A stretch of DNA of 64,000 bases from Macrocystis pyrifera (Eukaryota; Sar; Phaeophyceae; Laminariales; Laminariaceae), in the NCBI GenBank assembly GCA_031763025.1, contig JASSKH010000010.1:4397901-4461900 (forward strand), in the 5' to 3' direction. Shown here piece by piece: positions 24,101-33,194 of this stretch. The notes beneath the pieces are model-generated. The model made no database searches, was not told the DNA's origin, and worked only from the letters and a program-made list of their open reading frames with translations. The first letter of the stretch is position 1, and each line of letters starts with the position of its first letter. Position numbers and translations under genes: made by a program.

Positions 24101-24115
24101 CTGTGCACCAGGTAA
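20879..24115 (+). CDS. copia gag-protease-integrase polyprotein
   Basis: A 1,078-codon open frame. The start given is only the beginning of the open frame; translation probably enters from the gag ORF at 20,644. Gag (UBN2 type) spans about 21,080-21,670. A Gly-rich basic linker is followed by three zinc knuckles C-X2-C-X4-H-X4-C at about 21,917-22,075. The protease site is CDSGAS at about 22,255. The pre-integrase zinc region begins DFHCAAGH, but where a C-X2-C pair is expected it reads SKGWSMAKG, so the second half of the zinc site seems lost. The integrase core has the DDE residues in VFVDLSG, RSDGGGEF and NGVAERALG. The end of the frame (after about 23,800) is a shadow of the RT frame. Confidence 0.9.
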   Translation: MQQKKRQICVRAPCQIWEQLDAEALRCLSRLAHRGVSQTSMGGQEDGVHTPAVSWVVDLICLYRAPFKHTPVPSFSGLKSEFNPWTRDARYYAKGVGFLSAFVSDPPQYIPVGELDTENSMLVARGFSCESVHRHTLAWNCLSTALKSKSDESILHRCTSPRQAWDALLAWYGPQTTGAKSDLSRRLNSFKMAPGSNPLEEMGRVEDLAAEMRTAGMAVDDHMLYTIFIDALPAEYEVEARNLASRDSIGRDDIIKAVRERHHRRSANRKKGSNAGHTGHAIYADGGGGGGGGRGKGRGNGKEKGRRRGHGRGGRGSNEDGGGSAAAAGGNGSTAKAASGSTPVGKCHRCGKKGHWRSECTAKLCSRCQGRGHSADACPMSTDRCSRCNGLGHTADVCPSSKEEAVMAVTSKDGARDDDAGKGTVQASAFKAEETGKWSDGSGEGESAWQIGDEAWICDSGASTHMTPSADCMINYRECNLTLRIADGSTRAIEGYGDVSVVFRSGNGPVQVLLTNVAHVPDLRYHLFSLPTLVKNGHTFEGRPTGVVVRLKSERSIVFPLSGTLYSLYGYRVDRSCGENACAALAPGQLPKKSATNINDFHCAAGHSHEELLRKSAEQQGIVLEGELLESKGWSMAKGLRKGIKQSTHTRADKELGRVFVDLSGPKVVESLWRKRYTLIVRDDFSRYTWVYIMRHKSDAAEMFEQFLADSRADGVPSTVVIVRSDGGGEFRGGKFGDLCGSQGIKQEFTTADSPQFNGVAERALGLIETAAMAGRIQAQELFPGAKLPATTSLWAEASHWACDALNRTATTANPQSKSPHEMWHGSPPPVVLLPFFKPGYCKVKRENKSQAKAQECFYLGSATNYPGDSVRVLTKNHIVLITRNVTWQRVSRAPPVPAQANDSLSTEKGGSEADDVSTSDRGGGGMVDELDDGLAHLNDLDVTWGFELDAFMQERAQQAPAAGEAAAAKHPRRWLRLKGAQWMPPRSRQGGPKQPRRWIRLKGAPWTPPRSRQRGPEATRTQHQPPTPSKGTVRIPPRSCWGGTHTSSAAGAGFPRQYGAGPGVRANAWRVNLLCTR

Positions 24116-25851
24116 GGATGGATGAAGGAGCCGCAGACGCGCTGCTTGCGGCAGCGTACGAGTCGTGGACGAAGCCTGGGAGTATGCTGGATCGTACGCC
24201 CTGGACGACGGAGGACGCAGTGGCTTTGATGGCCGGAGGACCTGCTGCGGAGAGCAAAGGGGAGTTGAGCGTGTGCATGCCGAGTGGTTTCCCGGAAGAC
24301 GTAGAACCGCCCCCACAGTCCGTAGCAGATGTAGAGCGTTCTCAATACAAAGCGGCGTGGCACGAGGCCATGAAAATTGAGTTGGACGGTCACAAAACGA
24401 CCGGTACGTACGAAGCCGCGACACCGCCAAAAGGGCGGAAACCTGTAGGTGCGAAGTGGGTGTTTACCTGCAAGACGGATAAGGATGGCTTGATAGTAAA
24501 GACAAAGGCCAGACTTGTGGCTAAGGGTTTTAGCCAGGTGCAGGATGTAGATTATTTTCAAACGTTTGCACCAACTCCCTCGTCAGCGTCAGTTAAAATT
24601 CTGGCGGCTGTTGCAAATGAATATGGTTTAAAGATTTTTCATCTAGACGTCGCACAAGCTTTTGTTCGCGCGAAACTCGACGCCGAGATATACATGAAAC
24701 TGCCCGGTGGGTGTGGTGACATGTCAGGAAAGATCGTCCGCCTAAACAGATCACTGTATGGTCTAAAGCAGAGCGGACGGCATTGGGCCGGATTATTGGT
24801 AGAGACCGTGGTAGAGTACGGAATGGAGCAGTGTAGGTCTGACCCGTGTGTGTTTCGCATGGTTGTGGACGGTAAGGTAGAACTGATCATGGCCGTTCAT
24901 GTAGATGACCTCGTGATCGCAGGATCGGATGAGACATGTAGAGATTTCCATGCCGCGCTAGCTATGAAATTTCCCACGAATAACCTCGGCGAACTGACTT
25001 GGTACACTGGTTGTGCTTTCAAACGCGACTGGGAACTGGGGACATTAGAGATTACGCAGAAGGCGTTCATTGAGAGCATGCTGAATCGTTTTGGTGTTAA
25101 CTCATCCTCTGATATCCCCGCGACCCCCGGTGTGGAACTAGGTCCAAGAGAAGAGGGCGAACTTGGAGGAGACTGGCCGTACAGGGAGGCTGTGGGCAGC
25201 TTAATGTGGCTTTCGACCATGACGAGGCCGGACATCTCGAACGCTGTACGTGCTGTGGCGCGCCACTCCCACAACCCAACGGAGAGGCAATGGAAGGCAG
25301 TTTTGAAGATTATGGCTTACCTCCACGGGACCAGGTTTATGGGATTGACTTTTGTACGGGGCTCGGGTTTGGATTTGACTGCGTATAGTGATGCTGATTA
25401 TGCGGATAAGTCGAACGATAGGCGCTCGGTATCGGGGACGGTTACCCTAGGGGGTGCGGCCGTCAGTTGGGCAAATAGCACGCAGAGGTGTGTTACGTTG
25501 TCGACGGCAGAGGCAGAGTATGTCGCCCTGGGTGAAGGGGTGAAGGAAGCTTTGTTTACGGGCGCGGTGTTGTCGTTTATCTGTCCAGAGCTAAGCGGAT
25601 CATGTGTCCAGGTTTTCGAGGATAACCAGGGGGCCATAGCGTTGGCTGAAAACCCTCTTAGTTCTGCTCGGAGTAAGCATATCGACCTGCGTTTTCATTT
25701 AGGCAGAGACCTACTTAGTGCTAAGAAGATCGACATTCAGTTCGTAGCTTCGGAAGAGCAGCACGCGGATATTTTGACGAAATCCCTTGCTGCGACCCCT
25801 TTTAAGTCTCATCGTAGGTTCTTGTTGAATCTGCCTTTGGAGGGTGAGTGA
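23800..25851 (+). CDS. copia reverse transcriptase-RNase H
   Basis: A 683-codon frame, -1 relative to the integrase ORF. It opens with a twofold 66-bp tandem repeat (SSQGGAVDASSVP). The RT_RVT2-type domain starts around WHEAMKIEL, with GAKWVF, ARLVAKGF and the catalytic box VHVDDLVI. RNase H has YSDADYA, STAEAEYVAL, EDNQGAI and SKHIDLRFH, so all catalytic residues are visible. The frame switch probably lies in the GCG-repeat at about 23,769-23,786, where one missing or extra base would join both ORFs. Confidence 0.92.
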   Translation: MASSQGGAVDASSVPTGRAETAETMDSSQGGAVDASSVPAERAGSDPDAASASDTVQGNGEDPPAVLLGRNAHELSSWGRLPPTVRGRTRGQSQRLEGEPAVHQVRMDEGAADALLAAAYESWTKPGSMLDRTPWTTEDAVALMAGGPAAESKGELSVCMPSGFPEDVEPPPQSVADVERSQYKAAWHEAMKIELDGHKTTGTYEAATPPKGRKPVGAKWVFTCKTDKDGLIVKTKARLVAKGFSQVQDVDYFQTFAPTPSSASVKILAAVANEYGLKIFHLDVAQAFVRAKLDAEIYMKLPGGCGDMSGKIVRLNRSLYGLKQSGRHWAGLLVETVVEYGMEQCRSDPCVFRMVVDGKVELIMAVHVDDLVIAGSDETCRDFHAALAMKFPTNNLGELTWYTGCAFKRDWELGTLEITQKAFIESMLNRFGVNSSSDIPATPGVELGPREEGELGGDWPYREAVGSLMWLSTMTRPDISNAVRAVARHSHNPTERQWKAVLKIMAYLHGTRFMGLTFVRGSGLDLTAYSDADYADKSNDRRSVSGTVTLGGAAVSWANSTQRCVTLSTAEAEYVALGEGVKEALFTGAVLSFICPELSGSCVQVFEDNQGAIALAENPLSSARSKHIDLRFHLGRDLLSAKKIDIQFVASEEQHADILTKSLAATPFKSHRRFLLNLPLEGE

Positions 25852-26165
25852 GGGGTATGAGCATTATTCGATGAGTACCATGTTTGAGTGATGCGAGGAA
25901 TAATTTGTCAGATCGCCAACCCTGCGCTACTTTGAGGGGCATGGGGGAGTAGAGCACCGCTTGGCATTTTATTTTCTGGCCATGGTCATCGTTTGGAATG
26001 CGGCCGTTGTTTCAATTGCAATGGTTTGGAGTACATGTGTTATACAGGGGGTTTTGACCCTGTGGCCGGGTTTCCTCCTGCGGGACCGTCGTTGGCTGTT
26101 CTTGGGTCCTGGCAAGTCTTGAATATCTTGTCGGTCTCGTCACTGCTGTGAAGAGCGAGGGAGGG
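25852..26165 (+). other. copia 3' untranslated region and polypurine tract
   Basis: About 300 bp without an open frame. It ends in the purine-rich GAAGAGCGAGGGAGGG (26,150-26,165) directly before the 3' LTR. Confidence 0.8.
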
Positions 26166-26409
26166 TGTTCGTTTGGATCGTTCCAGCAGCGACGGTTACA
26201 AGTTGTAGAGGGTTGCGTATATCTTCGCAGGCGTTAATATGAATTATGCCGTGTGTTCACGAGGAGAGTTTGAGCACTCCGTTCTGTGCTCCGAGCTACC
26301 AGCTAGGCTCCGCTCTCTTTCCCCTCCTCTGTCCTCTAATACAACGACTATAAAACAACTCATCAGACCACGTGGTGGTCAGGGCATCCAGGCTTGGACT
26401 CTACGAACA
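26166..26409 (+). repeat. 3' LTR of copia element
   Basis: Matches 20,350-20,594 with about seven differences, including one A fewer in the TATA-like box. It is followed by the AGGGA target duplication. Confidence 0.95.
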
Positions 26410-26880
26410 AGGGAAGGCAGCCACCGAGTAAGGCAAGACCGAGGGAGTCGAAGAGGCCCATAGCGGCCGGCAAACCAAGGGAGTCGGGAGGATAAAGCGG
26501 TAGCATCATCAAGGCTGAGAATCGAACCTCGGAGAGAAAAGAGCCAAGATCAAGTCTGTCTCTCTTTGCGGAGCAACAACAGCGAAACAAATCTCCAGGA
26601 CCACGAAAAATAGAACCTCCGTGTCTCCTCTCTACAGCAAATATCCCTCGAGTTCGGGGTCGCCGCGCTCGTCGGCGGCGCGAGACTCCGAGACGCGCGC
26701 ACGGGAGAACACCGGTCGGAGGCCGGCTCGCGCGACCGTCGAGGAAAGCGGTCGAAAAAGCAAGCACGAAGGCAGGGAAGCGAAGGCGTGTGGAATCCCA
26801 GGCTAAACTCAAGACGAAATCGGAAGCGAATGCTGCGCTCTCAGTCGTCGGGAATCATTGTATATATATTTATATATCCA
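26410..26880 (+). repeat. Z module, copy 2, right part
   Basis: Continuation of 20,247-20,349 after the copia insertion, matching 16,981-17,455. The first five bases repeat AGGGA. Confidence 0.88.
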
Positions 26881-29120
26881 GGTAGGTGTGGTCACCCCTA
26901 GACAGTGAACATTTCTATACATACGGTGGTTTCTTGCTTGGCGCCTAAAGCCGACCTTCCGACCCGAGAACCCTGATCTGAACCCGAACCCTAAAAGTCG
27001 GTGATCAGATGCTGTGCATGGTGAGACTCTCTCGTAAGTTGACTCGGTCAGCTTGCGTGCTGTCCTTGGAAAGGCTTGCTAATTGAACCGAAGTGTCCCG
27101 TGACTTTCAAATTTGCCACATACATATCACCGATCCAAGTGTGAGCAGTGAGCACCGATTGCTGTGATACTAGGGTAGATCGGAGATACTAATCAGCGCG
27201 TCCCGTTCAGATTTGATGACGGAGTCGTTGGTTTTGTCGATCGATGTCTGCCGAGGATCCTCGTAAAAGTTGTCTCCAGTCTCTAGACAAAACCTGCCAG
27301 AACAGGGGCTATCGTATATGCATTGCGCGGCGGGAATTTGAACTCCGCAACAGTTGCCGGCGTCCCCGGTGGCATGGTAGGTGGTCCGCGTGCCTACTAT
27401 TATTTATAAGATTTTTTTTTTCGTGGATTCGAGTCTCACCGAGTAGGATTTTTCCTGCAAAAAATATATGTTACAAGGTTCCCCTCCGGGAAGTGCCTAG
27501 GGGAGTGGTGCAAGAACGAAACAATAATAATACTCGGGTGTAATACCTGCAAACCTGTTTAAGACAAACTGCATCCCGCCCATCATTATTAATGTGAGGA
27601 AGAACACGCGCACATATTTTTGAGGACAGAAGAACTGCTGTACTGCTGCTGTTTGTGGAAAAAGTGTTGGATCATTGCTTGTAGTCAACATAAATGGAGG
27701 GTATCGGTAGGACGGGTACTGCTACAGTATAGGCCCGCTCCTAAGAAAGTGCCCAATAAGAACATAATGCTCACTTTTGTCAGAACGCAAAGAAAAGTGG
27801 GTAAAGAAAAACGGCTCTGTAGTGAACTCTACACTAAATCCGGTAGAATAGCCTAATAGTATGCTCATGACAAGGTTGTTTCAAGATGGCGCCCCAATAA
27901 GAATCTCAGGCTTGTCCATACTGTACCCATTCGGTTGACTGTACTAATCACACCGCTATACTACTACTATTACTCTGTTCGCTGTAGGAAAAGCCCGGTA
28001 GTGTACAGCTGCATCAAACGTAGGGTAAACATCAGTCAGTGCTTCGTCGTACGATAATTGTGCGAACGACGTATTAATAGTGTACATGACATGTTATTTA
28101 CCTGGTGGTATGAGAGAGCTTACACTGGGGGCAGGAATCGATTCCACTTCTTGGATGCCTAGAAAAAAAAATTAAAAAAATGCCTGCAGACTGCAGCAAG
28201 CCGAGCAAGAAGCTGTGTGCCTGGTGCGTAGCAGCCTACATGACAACAACAACGAGCAACAGGTACTCGTGGGCACATGCTTGCTGACTGCTGGCCTCTC
28301 CGCTGCTGCGAGCATCGCACCACTGCTTCAGTGTTGCCGCTGCTCTGCTGCTGTCTATCTATAACAAAAGCAGAAGAAGAGCACACCAGCAGCAGTAGAA
28401 ACCAATTTGTACCGTCACACATCAACTATGTCAGGAGACATGTCAATCAAGGCAAAACGTGAACTGTCAAGGGTGTAGGGCCGAGTGTTTTATACTAAAA
28501 CCTACCTACAGTAGTAGTATTTTGGTGTCAGTCGAGGCATGTCAAGGCAAAATTGTTTTCCGTCATGGGCTAAAAATTATGTCTCATATGACATCTTTAC
28601 ACAGCAAGCACAGACAGGGTCTGATTAACCAACCACCGTACAGCGCGGCTCTACCACACGTGCATGGTGTTGCCGACTGTCGATGCTGTAGTTAGCTGGC
28701 GGTCAGCACGCTCTCTGCGCTGCTGGTGTCGATGTCTGTTGCCAGAGTCACACTGCTGTGTGCAACAGCCCCAACATGTTGTACGATCGCACGATCGCGC
28801 ACAGCGTCACACAGAGAGAGGTGTGTTGTTGCGGGATGATCGATCTCAGGGTCAGAAAAAAAACAGCTGGACATATCAATACGGCGCAGACCTACGTGCA
28901 CGTAGACCTGCCACACGTACCCGTGGCTGCCCACTGTGCTGCTGCTGCCGCTGCTGCTGCTGCTGCCGCTGCTACTGAACGGCAGGGTTGTAGTGTTGTA
29001 TGCAGCTGGGGCTCTCTGCTCTGCTGGTGAATTTGATTGTCTGTTGTCTGTGTTGTGTGTTGTTAGCTGCTGTATTGAATTGTCTGTAGTATTCAGAATA
29101 AAAAAAATGGTACTGGTACA
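26881..29120. other. 2.2 kb without a recognisable gene
   Basis: Short open frames only. It contains CTG-rich patches at 28,300-28,350 and 28,935-28,980 and one dispersed repeat (28,464-28,553). Minus-strand frame 28,692-29,360 is long because of repeated sequence and shows no domain. Confidence 0.4.
28464..28553 (+). repeat. dispersed repeat, inverted partner of 40,884-40,973
   Basis: About 90 bp (GTCAAGGGTGTAGGG... TTTTGGTGTCAGTC... CATGTCAAGGCAAA) that recurs in reverse complement at 40,884-40,973, somewhat diverged. The two lie on opposite sides of the 29.5-40.8 kb element. Confidence 0.75.
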
Positions 29121-29276
29121 TACTACAGCAGCACATGAACAAAAACGAAAAACATGACGACATTTCAGAGGTACGTACGTACAAAATAAGGCCACTCGTA
29201 CTACAGCAGCACATGAACAAAAACGAAAAACATGACGACATTTCAGAGGTACGTACGTACAAAATAAGGCCACTCG
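29121..29276 (+). repeat. perfect 78-bp tandem duplication
   Basis: Two identical 78-bp units, 29,121-29,198 and 29,199-29,276, each containing GGTACGTACGTAC. Identity implies a recent duplication or assembly of a slippage product. Confidence 0.93.
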
Positions 29277-29531
29277 TACTGAAACCAGAGAAATCGTCTT
29301 GTCCACTCCCGCCGAAAAAAAAAAAACTTTTGAGCGCCGGCCACGAGCTTCAGAGTGCACAGATCGCGCCGAGACCTAGACCAATGTGTCCGGCCGGGTT
29401 TCCCGTGTCCGAGTACTTAATTTTTTGCCGAAAAGTGCTCGTGCGAAGAGAAAAGTTGGCAAAAAAAGTACGAAAATTTGGTAAACACACGTATACATAT
29501 TAATCGTAGTAGCAACATTCGAGGGTACTAC

Positions 29532-30052
29532 TGTTACAGCAGGGTACAGCTCTCAGACCCTAAGAAGGACCTGCGCTCGTTAGATCTCTGAGGCCGGCTC
29601 ACCTGTTGTTTGGGAGTTCGAGGAAGTGCCTTCAAGCAGTAATGATCAGGTCACGCAAAACGTGGATCGATGCGATGCGGTAGATGCAAGCAGTCAGCGT
29701 GAACACTCAACGAAGCACCACAGACACGATGACGGGCACGACGGGCAAGGCAGGGCCCAAGGGGATGGGGGTCGATAGGACAGGTATCACAGATCACTTG
29801 GCTTTGACTTTCTTTCTTCTCTTGGTGGTGTTTAGTAAACACCGGGTGGTCCCGGAACCTCATTACTGGCTCTGTACCCGAGACCGAAGGCGTTCCCACA
29901 CCGGGGATCCTCCCTGCCCCTATAAGATCCGCCCAGAGGATGCTAATCAAAGCTTGCCCTCTGCCTATCGAATAGACCCGACGCGCGACACTGATCAGAA
30001 CAGCTGTCTCACGCCGTATTATCCTCCTCGAAGCACTGTCGGCGCTGCAACA
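29532..30052 (-). repeat. 3' LTR of element 3 (left copy)
   Basis: On the minus strand it starts TGTTGCAGC and ends GCTGTAACA. Identical to 40,278-40,798 by eye. The minus strand carries a weak TATA-like CTTATAGG at about 29,920-29,928. Confidence 0.96.
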
Positions 30053-30064
30053 CCCCCCCTGCCC
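30053..30064 (-). other. polypurine tract of element 3
   Basis: On the minus strand GGGCAGGGGGGG directly precedes the 3' LTR. Only about 120 bp separate it from the integrase ORF stop. Confidence 0.8.
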
Positions 30065-30173
30065 GACGCAGCATGCGCCGGAGCAAAACGGGCCCCCCCA
30101 GCAGCCGAATGCTTCTTCTTCCCCTCTGCTAATCGGCTCACCGCTTCCGTTCCCCGCTTGTTGCTGACGGGGG

Positions 30174-33100
30174 TCATCTCTGGCCCGCGGTGCTCCGGTG
30201 TTCCTCGATCCCGCGAGTCACTTCGCTGCGGTTAAGCTCCTCCCAATCTCCGTCAGGGTATCTCACTCGCCAATACGGCTCCCTAAAGTCGTACACCTTT
30301 CCTACCGCCGCTCGACTCACCCCATCAGCTCCAGCAAACGACCGCCTGACCTGCGTCCCCGTCGGAAAGTCCTGCAGCGCTCTCGTTCGCACCCCCTGGT
30401 CACGCTCTTCCTTCGGTAGTGGTTCCGGCGGCCGGGGGCGGCAGTCCTTTCCCTTGTACACTTCCCAGAGGGCATGGAAGACGTCGAGTTGCAGAGGGGT
30501 GAAGCTGTCCCTCACTTCCTGTTCAGGTAGCCACTCTGACTCCACCCCACTTTGGTACCGGCCTCGGTACTGCCATTCCCACCCGGTCCCCGTGCTCTCC
30601 ATGGCTCGCCGGTCCGTCAGGGTATAGAGCGGCACCGCCACCGTCGAGGTGTCTGCCAACCCCAAGTCCGCGCCCCATGCCAGATGCGCGAATTCGTCCT
30701 CGAAGGCATGGCGCAGATGCTCCGGCCGCACGTGAAACTCCTTAATGTTGGCAGCCGAAACCGTTCTCCTCCGGGTCCGGCGGCCGCTCATTGTCGCCTG
30801 GTAGCTGATACCCGGCTGTGCAATGGCCGTCACCCGCCACGGCCCCGTCCAGTGTTCATGTGCCAGTTTGACGTGAGTGCCCTCCCGCGCCATCTTGCTG
30901 TCTGCCTCCTTTACCAGCATCAGGTCTCCCACTCGCGCCCCTTCGCCTGGAGAGTGTCGCCTAATGGCCGCATTGTGGCGTACGCGTCGCTTGTTCTTGT
31001 CCTCCTGACGCTTCTTCAGCATTGCCCGCAGTTCCACGAACGTCTGGTGTCTCTCCGCCACGAAATTGTCGAGCCCAGTGCGGAAATTTTCTCCGTCCAG
31101 CGCAGGAGTAAGAGCATCCAGGTTTGTGCGCGCATCACGGCCAAACAGAATCTTGAAGGGCGTCCCACCTGACGGGAGACGCGGGTCCGGCGTAGTTCTT
31201 TGAATCCAGCAAGCCGCGCTTACATATTCGTCCCACCTTGCCGGCCAGGATTTGCAAAGCTCTGCCAAGACCTCCTGAAGCCAACCCCCCATCCTTTCTA
31301 CGGCTCCTTGACTACGAGGGTGGTCCGCAGGACCATGATCCAGCTCCACCCTGAGCCACTGGCACAGGTGGGCGACCACCTTAGCGGTGAACTCCCCCCC
31401 GGCATCGCTCCTAATCGACAGCGGCACGCCAAACGTGAGCAACAGCTCCAGGAGTTTCCTCGCCACTCCCACCGAATCCTTAGACTCCAGCGGGTACGCA
31501 AACAGGAACCGGCTGGCCCGATCCACCACTACCAGCAGGTACCTATTTCCTGCACTGGATACCTGCTTCATGTCCTGGAGGTCCATCTCAAGCACTTCCC
31601 AAGGCCACAATAACCGAGCAGGCATCATGGCCACGCGTTGACTCCGGGCCCTTTTTCTCCTCCTGCAACCGCACGACAGTACGTACTCCCTGACGTCCTG
31701 GGCTACTGTCGGCCATCTGTACTTGCCCTTAATCAGCAGCAGGGTCCGCGCAACTCCCGGGTGGCCATAGGTACTGTGCACGAGTGCCAGCACCCCTGGC
31801 ACTAATGCTCTCGGAATGGCCAACTTCGGTGCCTCTCCCCGAGGCGCGCTCCACAATAAGTCGTTGTCGTCGAGAACGTAGTTCGCCGTCCCTTCCGGTG
31901 ACTGCCTGTCACCTCTTCCTCGCAATCGGCCCCAAATGGGGCCAAGTCGCGCGTCCTCCCGTTGCCGTTGCACCAGCCGTGGCTTATCACGCAACACTTC
32001 CGCTACCTGGTCGACCATGGAAGGAAGGGGTCCCGGGTATTCCGAGTATTCCGCTCTCGGTGCTCGCCGCCTCGGCTGGGGCTGTGCTCTGGACTGTGGC
32101 GGCGAGTTTTCCGTGGGCTGTATCTGCGATGCCGACGGCAGTGCTGTCGGGGTCGTCTGTGTAACAAGCGGCCTTGGCACCTGCGCATGCTGTTCTGTTG
32201 ACCTTCTTCCCGCTACGCCCGCTCTGGACCTCGTGACCGCCGGCGTTACTTCGGCTATGTCCTCCTCGAAGAGCGCCTGCAAGCCTTCCAGCGATTTAGT
32301 TCCGTGAAGCTGCTTCCCCCTGGCTTTTTCTATCAACAGCCCCTTTGCCCACAACCCCGACAAGGCCTCTCTCGCCATAGGTGGCAATGAAAAGTCCGCC
32401 AATATCGCGGCCGCTGCTCCCCTGCTGACGGTTGGGGGCACTCGGTAGTCCGCTCGTCCGGTGGCGAGTTTTTTGTATTCCGCAAAAGTCAGCTCGTCTG
32501 CTTGGTCGATATCGCTTGCGTCCGAAGGGTGCGGTATGTACGTTCCTTCGGGGGGTTTCTCTCCCATAATGTGCGTTCGAGTGATGGAAATGATTGGATC
32601 ATCAAAAGAAAAGACCCCCCTCTCTTCCACGCCTCGCTTGAGGAAGTAGGTTCCCCTCCTCCCCAAGAATCTACCTAGAGATGTGCACCCTGGGTCGCGC
32701 TTTTCTATATCCCTCCTCCACTCTCTCAGCCTCTCACCTTCCCTTTCGGGCCTCCCGCTCCTCACGCCGACAGCGAACGCCTTCCTCTTCCCCGACGGAA
32801 CCCCCACGATGTCCGCCGCCATTTCGACTGTCTCCACCGTACACGCCGCTTCCTTCAACGCAGGCAGCACTACCTGCCCCCACTCCGTCGATCGAAGTAA
32901 ATTCGGGTAGCATTCCAGCAGGAGAAGCCTGGCCGTCGAATCAATGAAGGCCCTCACGATATTCGTTGCCAAGGTTGCTGCTCCACCGGGCCCCCGCTGG
33001 CCTGACGTTCTGGATGCATCTCCCATCACGACGCTCGGGCTCAAGTCGTTCAAGAGCCTTTTGCAATCTTCCCCCCCTGGTTCCGCTCTCACCAGTCGAA

Positions 33101-33194
33101 CTCCTTGGTCCAACCCGTTCTCCCTAACGCACTCGAGCGCTCTCCAGTCGTGGTCGGTGGCACCCTTGACTGCGACCATCTCCTTCGCCGCCAT
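30174..33194 (-). CDS. methyltransferase-like, integrase, chromo/Tudor-like ORF of element 3
   Basis: 1,006 codons from the first ATG; the frame is open further upstream past the G10 run, so the true N-terminus is probably supplied by a -1 shift from the preceding pol ORF. Residues 1-290 match the C5 cytosine methyltransferase layout: motif I completed by the upstream G run, an ENV-like LLECYPNLL (VI), ADIVGVPSGKRKAFAVGVR (VIII) and a motif-X-like SLPPMAREALSGL. Motif IV, normally PCxxFS, reads GDASRTS, so the catalytic Cys appears to be Ala. Integrase follows: zinc site HSTYGH...CGC (about 472-505) and DDE in LEMDLQD (537), IRSDAGGEF (595), QGAVERMGG (631). A GPW variant of GPY/F lies near 783, a chromodomain-like YRGRYQSGVESEWLPE near 870 and a Tudor-like WRVRYPDGDWEEL near 970. 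Confidence 0.93.
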   Translation of the reverse strand: MAAKEMVAVKGATDHDWRALECVRENGLDQGVRLVRAEPGGEDCKRLLNDLSPSVVMGDASRTSGQRGPGGAATLATNIVRAFIDSTARLLLLECYPNLLRSTEWGQVVLPALKEAACTVETVEMAADIVGVPSGKRKAFAVGVRSGRPEREGERLREWRRDIEKRDPGCTSLGRFLGRRGTYFLKRGVEERGVFSFDDPIISITRTHIMGEKPPEGTYIPHPSDASDIDQADELTFAEYKKLATGRADYRVPPTVSRGAAAAILADFSLPPMAREALSGLWAKGLLIEKARGKQLHGTKSLEGLQALFEEDIAEVTPAVTRSRAGVAGRRSTEQHAQVPRPLVTQTTPTALPSASQIQPTENSPPQSRAQPQPRRRAPRAEYSEYPGPLPSMVDQVAEVLRDKPRLVQRQREDARLGPIWGRLRGRGDRQSPEGTANYVLDDNDLLWSAPRGEAPKLAIPRALVPGVLALVHSTYGHPGVARTLLLIKGKYRWPTVAQDVREYVLSCGCRRRKRARSQRVAMMPARLLWPWEVLEMDLQDMKQVSSAGNRYLLVVVDRASRFLFAYPLESKDSVGVARKLLELLLTFGVPLSIRSDAGGEFTAKVVAHLCQWLRVELDHGPADHPRSQGAVERMGGWLQEVLAELCKSWPARWDEYVSAACWIQRTTPDPRLPSGGTPFKILFGRDARTNLDALTPALDGENFRTGLDNFVAERHQTFVELRAMLKKRQEDKNKRRVRHNAAIRRHSPGEGARVGDLMLVKEADSKMAREGTHVKLAHEHWTGPWRVTAIAQPGISYQATMSGRRTRRRTVSAANIKEFHVRPEHLRHAFEDEFAHLAWGADLGLADTSTVAVPLYTLTDRRAMESTGTGWEWQYRGRYQSGVESEWLPEQEVRDSFTPLQLDVFHALWEVYKGKDCRPRPPEPLPKEERDQGVRTRALQDFPTGTQVRRSFAGADGVSRAAVGKVYDFREPYWRVRYPDGDWEELNRSEVTRGIEEHRSTAGQR

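Larger units (their letters stand above)
20350..26409 (+). mobile_element. Ty1/copia LTR retrotransposon
   Basis: A 6,060-bp element with LTRs of 245 and 244 bp that start TG and end CA. The target duplication AGGGA (20,345-20,349 and 26,410-26,414) is confirmed by the unoccupied paralogous site at 16,981. Domain order is gag, zinc knuckles, protease, integrase, then RT and RNase H, which is the Ty1/copia order. The LTRs differ at about seven positions, so it is older than the 30-40 kb element. Coding is spread over three overlapping frames. Confidence 0.97.

Noticed and set aside
27300..27450. tRNA-like pieces (GGGAATTTGAACTCCGC and GTGGATTCGAGTCTCAC)
   Set aside because: A T-arm-like sequence is present, but no acceptor, D and anticodon stems of the right spacing could be folded around it on either strand.
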